Origin: Burkholderiaceae bacterium
GTDB taxonomy: Bacteria; Pseudomonadota; Gammaproteobacteria; Burkholderiales; Burkholderiaceae_A
Direction of reading: 5' to 3'
Assembly: GCA_018401615.1 (NCBI GenBank)
Contig: JAGYKN010000012.1
Span: 1-50,524 of the forward strand
DNA length: 50,524 nucleotides
The notes below the pieces were generated by a model, which ran no database searches, was not told where the DNA came from, and saw only the letters and a list, made by a program, of their open reading frames with translations. This document shows, in pieces, positions 1-9,468 of this stretch (position 1 is the stretch's first letter; each line of letters begins with the position of its first letter). Made by a program: the position numbers and the translations under genes.

Positions 1-226
1 GGTTGCAAAGGTTCGCCTGACCAATGGGTTTGAGGTCATCAGCTACATCGGCGGCGAAGGCCACAACCTACAGGAGCACTCTGTGGTCCTGATCCGTGGA
101 GGCCGTGTGAAAGACCTCCCGGGTGTTCGTTATCACATCGTGCGCGGATCCCTAGACCTCCAAGGTGTGAAGGATCGCAAGCAGTCGCGGTCCAAGTACG
201 GCGCGAAACGGCCGAAGAAGTCTTAA
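1..226 (+). CDS. rpsL: 30S ribosomal protein S12, 3' part
   Basis: The window opens inside this gene: the frame starting at base 2 reads 74 residues and ends at TAA 224-226. It matches the C-terminal 60 percent of S12 (full length about 124). The segment [13 protein letters not shown] is the decoding-site loop in which streptomycin-resistance substitutions occur and in which the Asp is methylthiolated in E. coli. S12 sits at the A site of the small subunit and monitors codon-anticodon pairing. It is first in the str block, with rpsG 115 bases downstream. The tail [12 protein letters not shown] is typical of the family. The 5' end lies outside the window. Confidence 0.97.
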   Translation, partial: VAKVRLTNGFEVISYIGGEGHNLQEHSVVLIRGGRVKDLPGVRYHIVRGSLDLQGVKDRKQSRSKYGAKRPKKS

Positions 227-305
227 GCAAAGCTGTGGCAATCAACCGCCGTGCAATGGTGCTCGGTGGAGTAAGGGCCTGAGGCTGCAAGTCAGTCAGT
301 CAGGC

Positions 306-318
306 TGGGTCAAACCCA
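306..318 (+). promoter_or_regulatory. small hairpin in the rpsL-rpsG spacer, candidate S7 control site
   Basis: TGGGT-CAA-ACCCA forms a 5-bp stem with a 3-base loop 24 bases before the rpsG start. In E. coli the rpsL-rpsG spacer carries the site where free S7 represses its own translation. Here the 115-base spacer has the right position and a hairpin close to the AAGGAAA ribosome binding site (331-337), but I cannot show S7 binding from sequence. Confidence 0.25.
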
Positions 319-341
319 ACTGAATCGAAAAAGGAAATGAC

Positions 342-812
342 ATGCCCCGTCGTCGCGAGGTGCCAAAGCGCATCATTCTGGTTGACCCAAAGTTCGGCAG
401 CGAAGAAGTCTCCAAGTTCATGAACGTCGTCATGCTCCACGGCAAAAAAGCTGTGGCTGAGCGCATCGTCTACGGCGCCTTCGATCACATCGAGCGGGTG
501 GCCAAGAAAAATCCCATCGATATCTTTCAGCAGGCCCTCACGAATGCCAAGCCAATGGTCGAGGTGAAGAGTCGCCGTGTTGGGGGAGCAAATTATCAAG
601 TTCCCGTCGAGGTCCGCCCTGCCCGACGCTCCGCCTTGGCCATGCGCTGGCTGCGAGAGGCCGCCAAGAAGCGCGGCGAGAAGTCCATGAACCTGCGCCT
701 TGCGGGTGAACTCCTCGAGGCCGCAGAGGGCCGCGGAGGCGCTGTCAAAAAGCGCGACGAGGTCCATCGCATGGCAGAGGCCAACAAGGCCTTCTCTCAT
801 TTCCGGTTTTAA
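342..812 (+). CDS. rpsG: 30S ribosomal protein S7
   Basis: A 156-residue protein of the usual length, starting [11 protein letters not shown]7 nucleates folding of the 3' major domain of 16S rRNA and lines the E site. The conserved core ([16 protein letters not shown] at about 76-91, then [10 protein letters not shown]) is intact and the tail ends HFRF as in other betaproteobacteria. ATG 342 has AAGGAAA eight bases upstream. It lies between rpsL and fusA in the str operon. In E. coli, S7 is the repressor of this operon; that role is assumed here from position only. Confidence 0.98.
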   Translation: MPRRREVPKRIILVDPKFGSEEVSKFMNVVMLHGKKAVAERIVYGAFDHIERVAKKNPIDIFQQALTNAKPMVEVKSRRVGGANYQVPVEVRPARRSALAMRWLREAAKKRGEKSMNLRLAGELLEAAEGRGGAVKKRDEVHRMAEANKAFSHFRF

Positions 813-846
813 GCCGGCTCACCACTCGAATCACCAAGGACATCAC

Positions 847-2946
847 ATGGCCCGTAAGACCCCGATTGAGCGCTACCGCAACATTGGTATCAGCGCCCAC
901 ATCGACGCCGGCAAGACCACCACCACGGAACGGATCCTCTTCTACACCGGTGTGAATCACAAGATTGGTGAGGTCCATGATGGCGCGGCCACCATGGATT
1001 GGATGGAGCAGGAGCAGGAGCGGGGCATCACCATCACGTCTGCGGCCACCACCACATTCTGGAAGGGCATGGACGGCTCAATGCCTGAGCATCGCATCAA
1101 CATCATCGACACGCCGGGACACGTCGACTTCACCATTGAGGTCGAGCGATCGATGCGCGTGCTCGATGGCGCCTGCATGGTCTACTGTGCGGTCGGCGGG
1201 GTTCAGCCACAGTCTGAGACCGTCTGGCGCCAGGCGACAAAATACAAGGTCCCTCGGCTTGCCTTTGTCAATAAGATGGACCGCACTGGGGCCAACTTTC
1301 TGAAGGTCTACGAGCAGATGCGCACCCGGCTCAAGGCCAACCCGGTGCCTGTTGTCTTGCCGATTGGCGCAGAAGAGAATTTCAAGGGAGTGGTCGACCT
1401 CATCAAGATGAAGGCCATCTTCTGGGACGAGGCAAGCCAGGGCATCAAGTTTGAATACACAGAAATTCCTCCCGAGCTCTTGGCTGAGGCCAACGAGTGG
1501 CGGGAGAAGATGATCGAGGCAGCAGCTGAGGCCGACGAGGTCCTCATGAACACCTACCTTGAGACAGGCGGATTGTCTGAGGAGCAGCTGATGAAGGGCC
1601 TTCGCGATCGCACCATTGCCGGCGAAATCCAGCCGATGCTCTGCGGCACTGCGTTTAAGAACAAGGGTGTGCAGCGGATGCTCGATGCCGTGATCCATTT
1701 CATGCCAAGCCCCGTGGACATTCCCCCCGTGACCGGCACCGACGATGATGGCAATCCGTCTGAGCGTCGGGCCGATGACAAAGAGAAGTTCTCAGCCTTG
1801 GCCTTCAAACTCATGAGCGACCCCTTCGTTGGGCAGCTCACATTCATTCGGGTCTATTCTGGTGTGCTCAAGTCTGGCGACACCGTGCTCAACCCAATTC
1901 GGGGTAAGAAGGAGCGGATTGGTCGCCTCCTGCAGATGCACGCCAACAACCGCGAGGAAATATCAGAGGTCCTTGCGGGCGACATTGCTGCGGCCGTTGG
2001 TCTCAAAGAGGTCACCACTGGAGAGACCCTCTGCGACCCGGATGCTGAAATCATCCTCGAGCGCATGGTGTTTCCAGAGCCCGTCATCTCTCAGGCCGTC
2101 GAACCCAAGACCAAGCCCGACCAAGAGAAGATGGGCATCGCGCTCAATCGACTGGCAAAAGAGGACCCCTCATTTCGAGTCCGCACCGACGAAGAGTCGG
2201 GGCAGACCATCATCTCCGGCATGGGTGAGCTCCACCTTGAGATCATCGTGGATCGCATGAGGCGCGAGTTCGGTGTGGAGGCAACCGTTGGCAAGCCACA
2301 GGTTGCCTACCGCGAGACCATCCGCAAGTCCGTTGAGATCGAGGGCAAGTATGTGAAACAGTCAGGCGGCAAGGGCCAGTATGGCCACGTCTGGCTAAAG
2401 ATTGAGCCCCAGGAAGAGGGAAAAGGCTACGAATTTGTCGACGCCATCAAGGGTGGCGTGGTTCCTCGCGAGTTCATCCCATCTGTCAACAAGGGCTGTG
2501 CCGACACCATGAACGCTGGGGTGCTGGCCGGATTCCCGGTGGTCGACATCAAGGTCACGCTCTTTGATGGCTCCTATCACGATGTCGACTCCTCCCAGAT
2601 TGCCTTTGAGCTTGCAGCCTCCATGGGGTTTAAAGATGGCATGAGAAAGGCCAGTGCCGTCTTGCTCGAACCCATGATGGCAGTCGAGGTTGAGACACCC
2701 GAGGACTATGCCGGCACTGTCATGGGTGACCTCTCGTCACGCCGTGGCATGGTCCAGGGCATGGATGACATGCCCGGTGGCGGCAAGACCATCAAGGCAG
2801 AGGTTCCACTGGCCGAGATGTTTGGTTATTCCACGACCCTGCGGTCACTCACGCAAGGTCGTGCGACATACACCATGGAGTTCAAGCACTATTCCGAGGC
2901 GCCGAAGAACGTGGCTGAAGCAGTCATGTCGAGCCGAACAAAATAA
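847..2946 (+). CDS. fusA: elongation factor G
   Basis: A 699-residue translocase GTPase that moves tRNA and mRNA after peptide transfer and, with RRF, splits ribosomes. The P-loop AHIDAGKT is at 17-24, the switch I segment contains GITITSA, G3 is DTPGHVDF and G4 NKMD. Domains II to V follow without interruption. The open frame extends upstream to 700 inside rpsG, but ATG 847 gives the family N-terminus [14 protein letters not shown] and has CCAAGGA just before it, so that start was chosen. The gene is preceded by rpsG (34-base gap) and followed by tuf (21-base gap). Codon use is rich in C-ending codons, like the rest of the block and unlike tuf. Confidence 0.98.
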   Translation: MARKTPIERYRNIGISAHIDAGKTTTTERILFYTGVNHKIGEVHDGAATMDWMEQEQERGITITSAATTTFWKGMDGSMPEHRINIIDTPGHVDFTIEVERSMRVLDGACMVYCAVGGVQPQSETVWRQATKYKVPRLAFVNKMDRTGANFLKVYEQMRTRLKANPVPVVLPIGAEENFKGVVDLIKMKAIFWDEASQGIKFEYTEIPPELLAEANEWREKMIEAAAEADEVLMNTYLETGGLSEEQLMKGLRDRTIAGEIQPMLCGTAFKNKGVQRMLDAVIHFMPSPVDIPPVTGTDDDGNPSERRADDKEKFSALAFKLMSDPFVGQLTFIRVYSGVLKSGDTVLNPIRGKKERIGRLLQMHANNREEISEVLAGDIAAAVGLKEVTTGETLCDPDAEIILERMVFPEPVISQAVEPKTKPDQEKMGIALNRLAKEDPSFRVRTDEESGQTIISGMGELHLEIIVDRMRREFGVEATVGKPQVAYRETIRKSVEIEGKYVKQSGGKGQYGHVWLKIEPQEEGKGYEFVDAIKGGVVPREFIPSVNKGCADTMNAGVLAGFPVVDIKVTLFDGSYHDVDSSQIAFELAASMGFKDGMRKASAVLLEPMMAVEVETPEDYAGTVMGDLSSRRGMVQGMDDMPGGGKTIKAEVPLAEMFGYSTTLRSLTQGRATYTMEFKHYSEAPKNVAEAVMSSRTK

Positions 2947-2967
2947 AACTCAGAAAGGAAAAGCATC

Positions 2968-4163
2968 ATGGCCAAGGGCAAGTTTGAGCGGACCAAGCCG
3001 CATGTCAATGTTGGGACGATTGGTCATGTGGACCATGGGAAGACGACGTTGACGGCTGCTATTACGACGGTGTTGTCGTTAAAGTTTGGTGGTGAGGCCA
3101 GGGGCTACGACCAGATTGATGCGGCGCCCGAGGAGAAGGCCCGTGGGATCACGATCAACACGGCGCACGTGGAGTATGAGACGGCCAACCGTCACTATGC
3201 GCACGTGGACTGCCCGGGGCATGCGGACTATGTGAAGAACATGATCACGGGGGCGGCGCAGATGGACGGGGCCATCTTGGTGTGTTCTGCTGCTGATGGC
3301 CCGATGCCTCAGACGCGCGAGCATATTTTGTTGGCCCGCCAGGTGGGGGTTCCCTACATTGTTGTGTTTCTGAACAAGTGCGACATGGTCGATGATGCTG
3401 AGCTGCTCGAGCTCGTTGAGATGGAGGTCCCGTGAGCTGCTCTCAGTACACGACTTTCCGGGCGATGACACGCCCATTGTCAAGGGTTCGGCCAAGCTTG
3501 CGCTCAGAGGTGACAAGGGTGAGATGGGTGAGGGCGATTCTCAAGCTAGCCGAGGCGCTTGATTCTTATATTCCGATGCCTGAGCGGGCCGTTGATGGTG
3601 CTTTTCTGATGCCGATTGAGGGATGTGTTTTCCATCTCGGGCCGTGGCACGGTATGGTCACAGGTCGTGTGGAGCGCAGCATTGTGAAGGTGGTGAAAAG
3701 GGTGAATTGCTGGGCATCAAGGACACGGTCAAGACGACCTGTACAGGTGTAGAGATGTTTCGCAAGCTTCTCGATCAGGGTCAGGCGGGTGATAACGTGG
3801 GGGTGTTGTTGCTGCGTGGCACCAAGCGGGAGGATGTTGAGCGTGGGCAGGTCTTGGCCAAGCCTGGTTCGATCAAGCCGCACACCAAATTTGAGTGTGA
3901 GGTCTATGTGCTCTCGAAGGGAAGAGGGTGGGCGTCACACGCCGTTTTTCAACGTTATCGGCCGCAGTTTTATTTTCGCACCACTGATGTCACGGGGTCC
4001 CGGTGGTCTTGCCTGAGGGCACTGAGATGGTCATGCCTGGGGACAATGTGAAGATGATTGTGTCGTTGATTGCGCCCATTGCCATGGAGCAGGGCCTGCG
4101 GTTTTTGCCATCCGAGAGGTGGCCGCACCATCGGCGCAGCGTCGTCGCCAAATCATCGAGTAA
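2968..4163 (+). pseudogene. tuf: elongation factor Tu, reading frame broken many times
   Basis: EF-Tu carries aminoacyl-tRNA to the ribosome as a GTP complex. Codons 1-155 are perfect: P-loop GHVDHGKT at 19-26, DCPGH and NKCD are all present. At 3429-3431 an extra C in GGTCCCGTGAG throws the frame into TGA 3433. From there to TAA 4161 the EF-Tu sequence is recognisable throughout but jumps between frames, with indels near 3450, 3507, 3532, 3610, 3655, 3700, 3921, 3958, 3999, 4105, 4121, 4141 and 4151, plus an extra Leu codon near 3810. Amino-acid conservation is undiminished between breaks, so sequence error is more likely than decay. Its G- and T-ending codons (ACG, TTG, GTG, GGG) differ sharply from neighbouring genes. 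A second tuf copy elsewhere in the genome would be usual for this group. Confidence 0.9.
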
Positions 4164-4180
4164 ACCAAGGATCCAAAGCC

Positions 4181-4486
4181 ATGCAACAGAAAATTCGCAT
4201 TCGTCTCAAGGCATTTTGATTACAAGCTCATCGATCAATCCTGCCTAAAAATCCGTCGACACCGCCAAACGGACGGGTACCGTGGTTCGCGGCCCTGTTC
4301 CCGCCCACCGTTCGTCGGTTCGACATCCTGCGCAGCCCTCATGTGAACAAGACCTCGCGGGACCAGTTTGAGCTGCGCACCCATCAGCGGCTGATGGACA
4401 TCGTCGATCCACCGAGGAAGACCGTCGATGCCCTCATGAAGCTTGATCTGCCCGCCGGCGTGGATGTCGAGATCAAGCTGCAGTAA
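4181..4486 (+). pseudogene. rpsJ: 30S ribosomal protein S10, reading frame broken
   Basis: S10 is a small-subunit head protein and also NusE, a partner of NusG/NusB in antitermination. The start [12 protein letters not shown] at ATG 4181 is canonical and the end ([16 protein letters not shown] 4484) is canonical, and the total length fits a protein of about 102 residues. Between them there are several indels: an extra T in the run near 4213, an extra C near 4231 and again near 4251, lost bases near 4300-4310, and a paired loss and gain near 4411-4420. Segments such as [20 protein letters not shown] stay fully conserved. S10 is essential and normally single copy, so a real pseudogene is improbable. 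It is 17 bases after tuf. Confidence 0.85.
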
Positions 4487-4515
4487 GGCAGACGTCGCAG
4501 ACACCCAACATTTAT

Positions 4516-4545
4516 TTGCTAGACCAACTATTTTCGTCATACAAT
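4516..4545 (+). promoter_or_regulatory. candidate sigma-70 promoter for rplC and the S10 block
   Basis: TTGCTA (4516-4521) and TACAAT (4540-4545) are separated by 18 bases in the 174-base gap between rpsJ and rplC. Both hexamers are close to consensus in an AT-rich patch. Transcription would begin near 4552 and leave a leader of about 110 bases before rplC ATG 4661. An L4-responsive leader, which E. coli places ahead of rpsJ, could sit here instead; that is inference. Confidence 0.45.
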
Positions 4546-4660
4546 CACCGGCTCGGCCGTTTTTACCTGGATCAGACAAGAAGTTGATGCACCCTGACCC
4601 GCCGGCAGAGCACTAAATTTAAACACCCCTAGCCAATCGAAGCTGGGATCGGAGAATAAA

Positions 4661-5311
4661 ATGAGCCTTGGACTCTTAGGTCGCAAGGTTGGAATGACCC
4701 GTGTTTTCACGGATGAAGGGGACACCATCCCCGTCACCGTGATCGATGTGTCTGACAACCGCGTCACCCAACTGAAGTCGACTGAGACAGACGGATACGC
4801 TGCAGTCCAGGTCGCCTTTGGATCAAGACGCCCATCTCGGGTGACCAAACCGCTTGCCGGTCATTTTGCAAAGGCCGGTGTTGAGGCGGGCGAGATTCTC
4901 GGCGAATTCATCGTGTCATCTGAGGCACTCGCGACCATGACGCTCGGCCATCACGTGCTGGCCGAGATCTTCGCGCCCGGGCAGTTGGTCGATGTCACTG
5001 GCACCACCCAGGGCAAGGGCTTTTCTGGGGTGATTTCGCGACACAACTTTTCCTCCCAGCGGGCCTCCCACGGCAATTCGCGCTCGCACAATGTTCCGGG
5101 ATCCATCGGAATGGCGCAGGACCCAGGCAGGGTCTTTCCGGGCAAGAAGATGCCGGGCCACGATGGCGCTGCCAGGCGCACGACTCAGAACCTCGAGGTG
5201 GTTCGCATCGACACCAACCGCCAGCTCGTGCTCATCAGGGGTGCGGTTCCCGGCTCAAGGGGTGGCCACGTGATCATTCGACCGGCCGTTCGGTCGGCCT
5301 CGAAGGCGTAA
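4661..5311 (+). CDS. rplC: 50S ribosomal protein L3
   Basis: A 216-residue primary 23S rRNA binder whose long loop reaches the peptidyl transferase centre. [16 protein letters not shown] at the start, THGNS-like SHGNS, and [19 protein letters not shown] in the loop are diagnostic. The Gln in M-A-Q-D-P-G aligns with the glutamine methylated by PrmB in E. coli L3, so that target is kept, although the neighbouring Thr is replaced by Asp. GGAG lies about 8 bases before ATG 4661. rplD follows after 12 bases. Confidence 0.97.
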   Translation: MSLGLLGRKVGMTRVFTDEGDTIPVTVIDVSDNRVTQLKSTETDGYAAVQVAFGSRRPSRVTKPLAGHFAKAGVEAGEILGEFIVSSEALATMTLGHHVLAEIFAPGQLVDVTGTTQGKGFSGVISRHNFSSQRASHGNSRSHNVPGSIGMAQDPGRVFPGKKMPGHDGAARRTTQNLEVVRIDTNRQLVLIRGAVPGSRGGHVIIRPAVRSASKA

Positions 5312-5323
5312 GGGGCGCACCGA

Positions 5324-5944
5324 ATGGAACTCATGCTCTTAAACGATGCCGGCCAATCCGCCGGAACGGTGCAGGCAAATGATGTCGTGTTCAACCGCGA
5401 TTTCAACGAGCCGCTTGTTCACCAGGTTGTGGTGGCCTATCAGGCCAATGCGCGAAGCGGCAATCGTGCGCAGAAAGACCGCAGCGAGATCAACAAGTCA
5501 ACCCGCAAGCCATGGCGTCAAAAAGGAACGGGACGGGCCCGAGCGGGTCGCGCCTCAAGCCCGCTGTGGCGTGGCGGTGGCAAGGTCTTTCCGAATTCGC
5601 CCGATGAGAACTTCAGCCATAAGCTGAATAAAAAAATGTACCGCGCAGGCGTTCGGGCGATCCTATCGCAACTGGCCCGTGAGGGCCGTCTCGCGGTGGT
5701 TGAGAAGTTCGAGGTGGATGCCCCCAAGACAAAGGTCCTCGCGGAGAAGCTAAAACTCATGGGGATGGAGTCTGTCTTGCTCATCACCGACAACCTAAAT
5801 GAGTCTCTCTACCTTGCTGCTAGAAATCTCCAGAGCATCGCAGTGATCGAACCAGAGGCGGCCGATCCCGTCTCACTCGTTTATTTCGATAAGGTGCTGA
5901 TGACCCGAGCTGCACTGGCGCGCTTTGAGGAGATGTTCGCATGA
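5324..5944 (+). CDS. rplD: 50S ribosomal protein L4
   Basis: 206 residues, usual length. L4 binds 23S rRNA domain I and its extended loop lines the exit tunnel: the loop is visible as [17 protein letters not shown] at about 59-75, the site where macrolide-resistance mutations arise in other bacteria. In E. coli, L4 is also the repressor of the S10 operon by attenuation and translation control. The stop overlaps the rplW start (ATGA at 5941), which implies coupled translation. Confidence 0.97.
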   Translation: MELMLLNDAGQSAGTVQANDVVFNRDFNEPLVHQVVVAYQANARSGNRAQKDRSEINKSTRKPWRQKGTGRARAGRASSPLWRGGGKVFPNSPDENFSHKLNKKMYRAGVRAILSQLAREGRLAVVEKFEVDAPKTKVLAEKLKLMGMESVLLITDNLNESLYLAARNLQSIAVIEPEAADPVSLVYFDKVLMTRAALARFEEMFA

Positions 5945-6240
5945 ACCAAGAGCGCCTCATGAAGATCCTTCTCTCTCCCATCGTCTCTGAGAAGAGCACC
6001 CAGATGGGCGAACAGAACAACCAGGTCGCCTTCCGAGTGCTGCAAGACGCCACCAAGCCCGAGATCAAGGCCGCGGTGGAATTGATGTTTAAGGTCAAGG
6101 TCGACACCGTGCATGTATTGAACCTCAAGGGCAAGGCCAAGCGCTACGGCAAGACCAGTGGTCGCCGCAGAGACACTCGTAAGGCCTATGTGAGCCTCTC
6201 CCAGGGTCAAGAAATCAACTTCGCCGGGGAGTCCGCCTAA
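5941..6240 (+). CDS. rplW: 50S ribosomal protein L23
   Basis: 99 residues. L23 sits at the tunnel exit and is the docking point for trigger factor and SRP. The opening [20 protein letters not shown] and the loop with [15 protein letters not shown] are characteristic. It starts inside the last codon of rplD (4-base overlap) and its TAA shares one base with the rplB start (TAATG at 6238-6242), so rplD-rplW-rplB are tightly coupled. Confidence 0.97.
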   Translation: MNQERLMKILLSPIVSEKSTQMGEQNNQVAFRVLQDATKPEIKAAVELMFKVKVDTVHVLNLKGKAKRYGKTSGRRRDTRKAYVSLSQGQEINFAGESA

Positions 6241-7070
6241 TGCCCATCGTAAAACTCAAGCCAACCTCGGCCGGCCAGCGTGCCATGGTCAAGGTCACGC
6301 ATCCCCACCTCTTTAAGGGTCGTCCGATAGACGCGCTCACAGAGGCGCAATCCAAGACAGCCGGCCGCAACAATCTTGGCCGGATCACGACTCGGCATCG
6401 CGGTGGTGGCCACAAGCAGCACTATCGCATCATCGATTTTCGTCGCATCAAAGATGGCATTCCCGCAAAGGTTGAGCGGATCGAGTACGACCCCAACCGA
6501 AGCGCCCACATCGCGCTCCTCTGTTATGCCGACGGTGAGCGCCGCTACATCATTGCCCCCAAGGGGGTCGAGGTTGGTGCCGAACTCATGAGCGGGTCTG
6601 AGGCGCCGATTCGCCCTGGCAACGCCCTCCCAATCCGCAACATCCCCGTCGGATCAACCATCCATTGCATTGAGATGGTCCCCGGCAAGGGCGCCCAACT
6701 CGCCCGCTCGGCCGGCGGCAGTGCGCAACTCCTGGCCCGCGAGGGAAGCTACTCTCAGGTTCGGCTGCGCTCGGGCGAGATTCGTCGCGTTCACGTGGAG
6801 TGTCGCGCCACGATGGGCGAGGTCAGTAACGGTGAGCACAACCTGCGGCAATACGGAAAAGCCGGCGCCATCCGCTGGCGTGGCATCAGGCCAACGGTGC
6901 GCGGTGTCGCCATGAACCCGGTCGACCATCCGCACGGCGGAGGCGAAGGCCGCACCGGCGAGGCCCGTGAGCCCGTGAGCCCTTGGGGTACCCCCTCAAA
7001 GGGCTTCAAAACCCGGCGCAACAAGCGCACCAACTCCATGATTGTGACGAGTCGTCACAAGCGCAAATAA
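6240..7070 (+). CDS. rplB: 50S ribosomal protein L2
   Basis: 276 residues. L2 is needed for subunit association and peptidyl transferase assembly. The hallmark [14 protein letters not shown] near 222-235 carries the histidine equivalent to E. coli His229 beside the active centre, and the C-terminus ends in the usual basic stretch [10 protein letters not shown]. The start overlaps rplW by one base. No irregularity in frame or length. Confidence 0.98.
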   Translation: MPIVKLKPTSAGQRAMVKVTHPHLFKGRPIDALTEAQSKTAGRNNLGRITTRHRGGGHKQHYRIIDFRRIKDGIPAKVERIEYDPNRSAHIALLCYADGERRYIIAPKGVEVGAELMSGSEAPIRPGNALPIRNIPVGSTIHCIEMVPGKGAQLARSAGGSAQLLAREGSYSQVRLRSGEIRRVHVECRATMGEVSNGEHNLRQYGKAGAIRWRGIRPTVRGVAMNPVDHPHGGGEGRTGEAREPVSPWGTPSKGFKTRRNKRTNSMIVTSRHKRK

Positions 7071-7091
7071 GCCCTAAAGGAACCAGCACAG

Positions 7092-7367
7092 ATGTCACGT
7101 TCTGCTAAAAAAGGTCCGTTTGTAGACGACCACCTTTTCAAGAAGGTCGAGATCGCGGTGGAGTCGAAAGACAAGCGCCCGATCAAGACCTGGTCGCGTC
7201 GATCCACCATCCTCCCCGAATTCGTGGGACTGACGATCGGCGTTCACAACGGACGCCAACACATGCCTGTCTACGTAACAGACAACATGGTTGGCCACAA
7301 GCTAGGCGAATTCGCCATGACCCGGACGTTCAAGGGTCACGCCGCCGACAAGAAGTCCAAGAAGTAG
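7092..7367 (+). CDS. rpsS: 30S ribosomal protein S19
   Basis: 91 residues, standard length. S19 binds 16S rRNA with S13 in the head of the small subunit near the A site. [15 protein letters not shown] and the segment [20 protein letters not shown] are strongly conserved. AAAGGA is about 14 bases ahead of ATG 7092. It lies between rplB and rplV in the standard S10 order. Confidence 0.98.
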   Translation: MSRSAKKGPFVDDHLFKKVEIAVESKDKRPIKTWSRRSTILPEFVGLTIGVHNGRQHMPVYVTDNMVGHKLGEFAMTRTFKGHAADKKSKK

Positions 7368-7396
7368 TTGGCCAGCGCAGAGACCAGAGGATAAAC

Positions 7397-7726
7397 ATGG
7401 AAACTTCCGCAAAACTCAGGGGCGTTAGGCTCTCTGCCCAAAAAGGGCGGCTGGTGGCCGACCTCATCAGAGGCAAACCGGTTGAGCAGGCACTCAACAC
7501 CCTGACGTTTACCCCAAAGAAGGCTGCCGGCATTGTCAAGAAAGTCCTGGAGTCTGCCATTGCAAACGCCGAGCACAATGACGGCGCAGACATCGATGAG
7601 CTCAAAGTCACCTCCATCACCGTGGAGCGCGGAACCAAGTTGCGTCGGTTTTCCGCTCGAGCCAAAGGCCGTGGCGTTCGGATTGAAAAACCGACCTGTC
7701 ACATCAGTATCACCGTCGGTAACTAA
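7397..7726 (+). CDS. rplV: 50S ribosomal protein L22
   Basis: 109 residues. L22 spans the large subunit; its beta-hairpin lines the exit tunnel opposite L4. The N-terminal part ([19 protein letters not shown]) and the hairpin with [20 protein letters not shown] are intact. Start [10 protein letters not shown] follows AGAGGA. rpsC begins nine bases after the stop. Confidence 0.97.
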   Translation: METSAKLRGVRLSAQKGRLVADLIRGKPVEQALNTLTFTPKKAAGIVKKVLESAIANAEHNDGADIDELKVTSITVERGTKLRRFSARAKGRGVRIEKPTCHISITVGN

Positions 7727-7735
7727 GGGCCAGAC

Positions 7736-8419
7736 ATGGGTCAGAAAATACATCCCACCGGATTTCGTCTTGTAGTCTCGCGCAATTGGTCATCACGTTG
7801 GTACGCGAACCCTCGCGACTTCAGCAAGATGCTCAACGAGGACATTCAGGTTCGTGACTTCCTCAAACGCCGCCTCAAGAGTGCGGCAGTGGGCCGCGTG
7901 CTGATCGAGCGCCCAGCAAAGAACGCCAAGATCACCATCTTTAGTGCGCGTCCAGGGGTTGTCATTGGCAAAAAAGGCGAAGACATTGAGGCACTCAAGT
8001 CCCAGCTCTCGGCCATGATGGGCGTGCCAGTCCACGTCAACATTGAAGAGATTCGCAAGCCAGAGGTTGATGCACAGCTCATTGCTGAGAACATCACCCA
8101 GCAGCTCGAAAAGCGCATTATGTTTCGCCGTGCAATGAAGCGGGCCATGCAGAATGCGATGCGCCTTGGCGCCCAGGGCGTCAAGATCATGAGCTCAGGC
8201 CGATTAAACGGTGCTGAGATCGCCAGAACGGAGTGGTATCGAGAAGGCCGAGTCCCACTCCACACCCTGCGCGCTGACATCGACTACGGCTTTGCCGAGG
8301 CCCGCACAACCTACGGGATCATCGGTGTGAAGGTCTGGGTCTACAAGGGCGACACACCCCGGACGAGCCGATGCACCCGTTACGGCCGAGGCGCCGCCAC
8401 CAGAACCAAGGGACGATAA
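7736..8419 (+). CDS. rpsC: 30S ribosomal protein S3, tail frameshifted
   Basis: S3 is a small-subunit head protein at the mRNA entry channel with helicase function. The literal frame gives 227 residues: the KH domain with [12 protein letters not shown] (about 74-85) and the C-terminal domain to WVYKGDT are intact. After KGDT the frame is wrong: it reads [10 protein letters not shown] and stops at TAA 8417. The true betaproteobacterial tail is encoded one base out of register up to TAA 8553. Removing one base from GACACACCCC (about 8351-8360) restores a 272-residue S3, the length expected for this group. The ribosomal core would function even truncated, so a real mutation cannot be excluded. 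Confidence 0.93.
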   Translation: MGQKIHPTGFRLVVSRNWSSRWYANPRDFSKMLNEDIQVRDFLKRRLKSAAVGRVLIERPAKNAKITIFSARPGVVIGKKGEDIEALKSQLSAMMGVPVHVNIEEIRKPEVDAQLIAENITQQLEKRIMFRRAMKRAMQNAMRLGAQGVKIMSSGRLNGAEIARTEWYREGRVPLHTLRADIDYGFAEARTTYGIIGVKVWVYKGDTPRTSRCTRYGRGAATRTKGR

Positions 8420-8555
8420 GAAGCCTCGACGCGCGCCTGCCGGTCCGCGCCGCGTGGGAGCAGACGGCCAGGAGGCAGCGCCCGACGCAAAACCCGCCGT
8501 CAAACGTGTTCGCAAGGTCTCTGCGGCACCCGCCACAGACAAGCCTGCAACCTAA
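8356..8555 (+). pseudogene. rpsC: out-of-frame C-terminal tail of S3
   Basis: Read in the plus-one frame after KGDT, this stretch gives [17 protein letters not shown], then [15 protein letters not shown], and ends KRVRKVSAAPATDKPAT before TAA 8553-8555. This basic, Ala/Pro-rich tail is a typical ending of S3 in Burkholderiales. It has no start codon or ribosome site of its own and belongs to rpsC; it is separated from it by a single surplus base. rplP begins 24 bases later. Confidence 0.8.
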
Positions 8556-8579
8556 CATCGTCAACACCAGAGGTTCTAT

Positions 8580-8996
8580 ATGCTGCAACCAGCACGCCGG
8601 AAATACCGAAAAGAACAGAAGGGCCGCAACACTGGCCTTGCCACTCGCGGCGCCAATGTCTCTTTTGGTGAATTCGGACTCAAGGCCACCGGCCGAGGCC
8701 GACTGACCTCCCGCCAGATCGAGGCAGCGCGACGCGCCATGACCAGGCACATCAAACGCGGCGGCCGCATCTGGATTCGAATCTTTCCAGACAAGCCCAT
8801 TTCACAAAAGCCCGCCGAGGTGAGGATGGGCAATGGAAAAGGAAACCCTGAGTACTACGTTGCCGAGATACAGCCCGGCAAGGTCCTCTATGAGATGGAT
8901 GGTGTCGACGAGACATTGGCCAGGGAGGCATTTCGATTGGCTGCCGCGAAGCTTCCCCTTGCCACGACCTTCGTGGTCCGGCAGGTTGGCCGTTAA
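8580..8996 (+). CDS. rplP: 50S ribosomal protein L16
   Basis: 138 residues, standard. L16 organises the A-site region of the large subunit. [17 protein letters not shown] at the N-terminus and [19 protein letters not shown] in the middle are diagnostic; the arginine at R-M-G-x-G-K-G is the E. coli Arg81 region hydroxylated by the RoxA/YcfD oxygenase. It is followed by rpmC after 17 bases. Confidence 0.97.
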   Translation: MLQPARRKYRKEQKGRNTGLATRGANVSFGEFGLKATGRGRLTSRQIEAARRAMTRHIKRGGRIWIRIFPDKPISQKPAEVRMGNGKGNPEYYVAEIQPGKVLYEMDGVDETLAREAFRLAAAKLPLATTFVVRQVGR

Positions 8997-9013
8997 TTCA
9001 AGGAGCCCAAGAC

Positions 9014-9205
9014 ATGAAGACCTCCGAACTCAGCCCTAAAAACAACACCGAGTTGCAGCAAGAACTCGAGTCGCTTCTGCGTGCTCATTTTAATATGCGC
9101 ATGCAACACGGCACACAGCAACTGACCAATACGGCACAGCTCGGCCATGTCCGCCGCGACATTGCGCGTGTCCGAACCCTCCTTCGTCAAAGGACCTCTG
9201 CATGA
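9014..9205 (+). CDS. rpmC: 50S ribosomal protein L29
   Basis: 63 residues forming two long helices near the tunnel exit, next to L23. [18 protein letters not shown] and the conserved [21 protein letters not shown] ending are clear. GGAGCCCAAGAC precedes ATG 9014. Its stop overlaps the start of rpsQ by four bases (ATGA at 9202-9205). Confidence 0.96.
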   Translation: MKTSELSPKNNTELQQELESLLRAHFNMRMQHGTQQLTNTAQLGHVRRDIARVRTLLRQRTSA

Positions 9206-9468
9206 CCCAGACAGCATCCCTTACCCGAACCCTAGTTGGTCGGGTTGTTAGCGACAAAATGCAAAAGACAGTCACTGTCCTGGTTGAGCGTCGGATTCAG
9301 CATCCGCTCTACGGAAAATTCATCGGTCGCAGCAAGAAATACCATGCCCATGTTGAGCAGGACGGCATCCAGATGGGAGACACGGTCGAGATATCCGAGA
9401 CACGACCCATCTCCAAGACAAAGGCATGGGCCGTCACCAAGCTCGTCAGCAAGGCAGTGGTGGTCTGA
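9202..9468 (+). CDS. rpsQ: 30S ribosomal protein S17
   Basis: 88 residues. S17 is a primary 16S rRNA binder with an OB fold. The segments [20 protein letters not shown] and [17 protein letters not shown] are diagnostic, and [16 protein letters not shown] matches the C-terminal half. It is the last gene of the S10 block; a 161-base gap with leader-like features separates it from rplN. Confidence 0.97.
   Translation: MTQTASLTRTLVGRVVSDKMQKTVTVLVERRIQHPLYGKFIGRSKKYHAHVEQDGIQMGDTVEISETRPISKTKAWAVTKLVSKAVVV

Noticed and set aside
3429-4163. Programmed frameshifting in tuf
   Set aside because: There are many shifts in both directions with no slippery sequence or downstream structure; EF-Tu is not known to use recoding.
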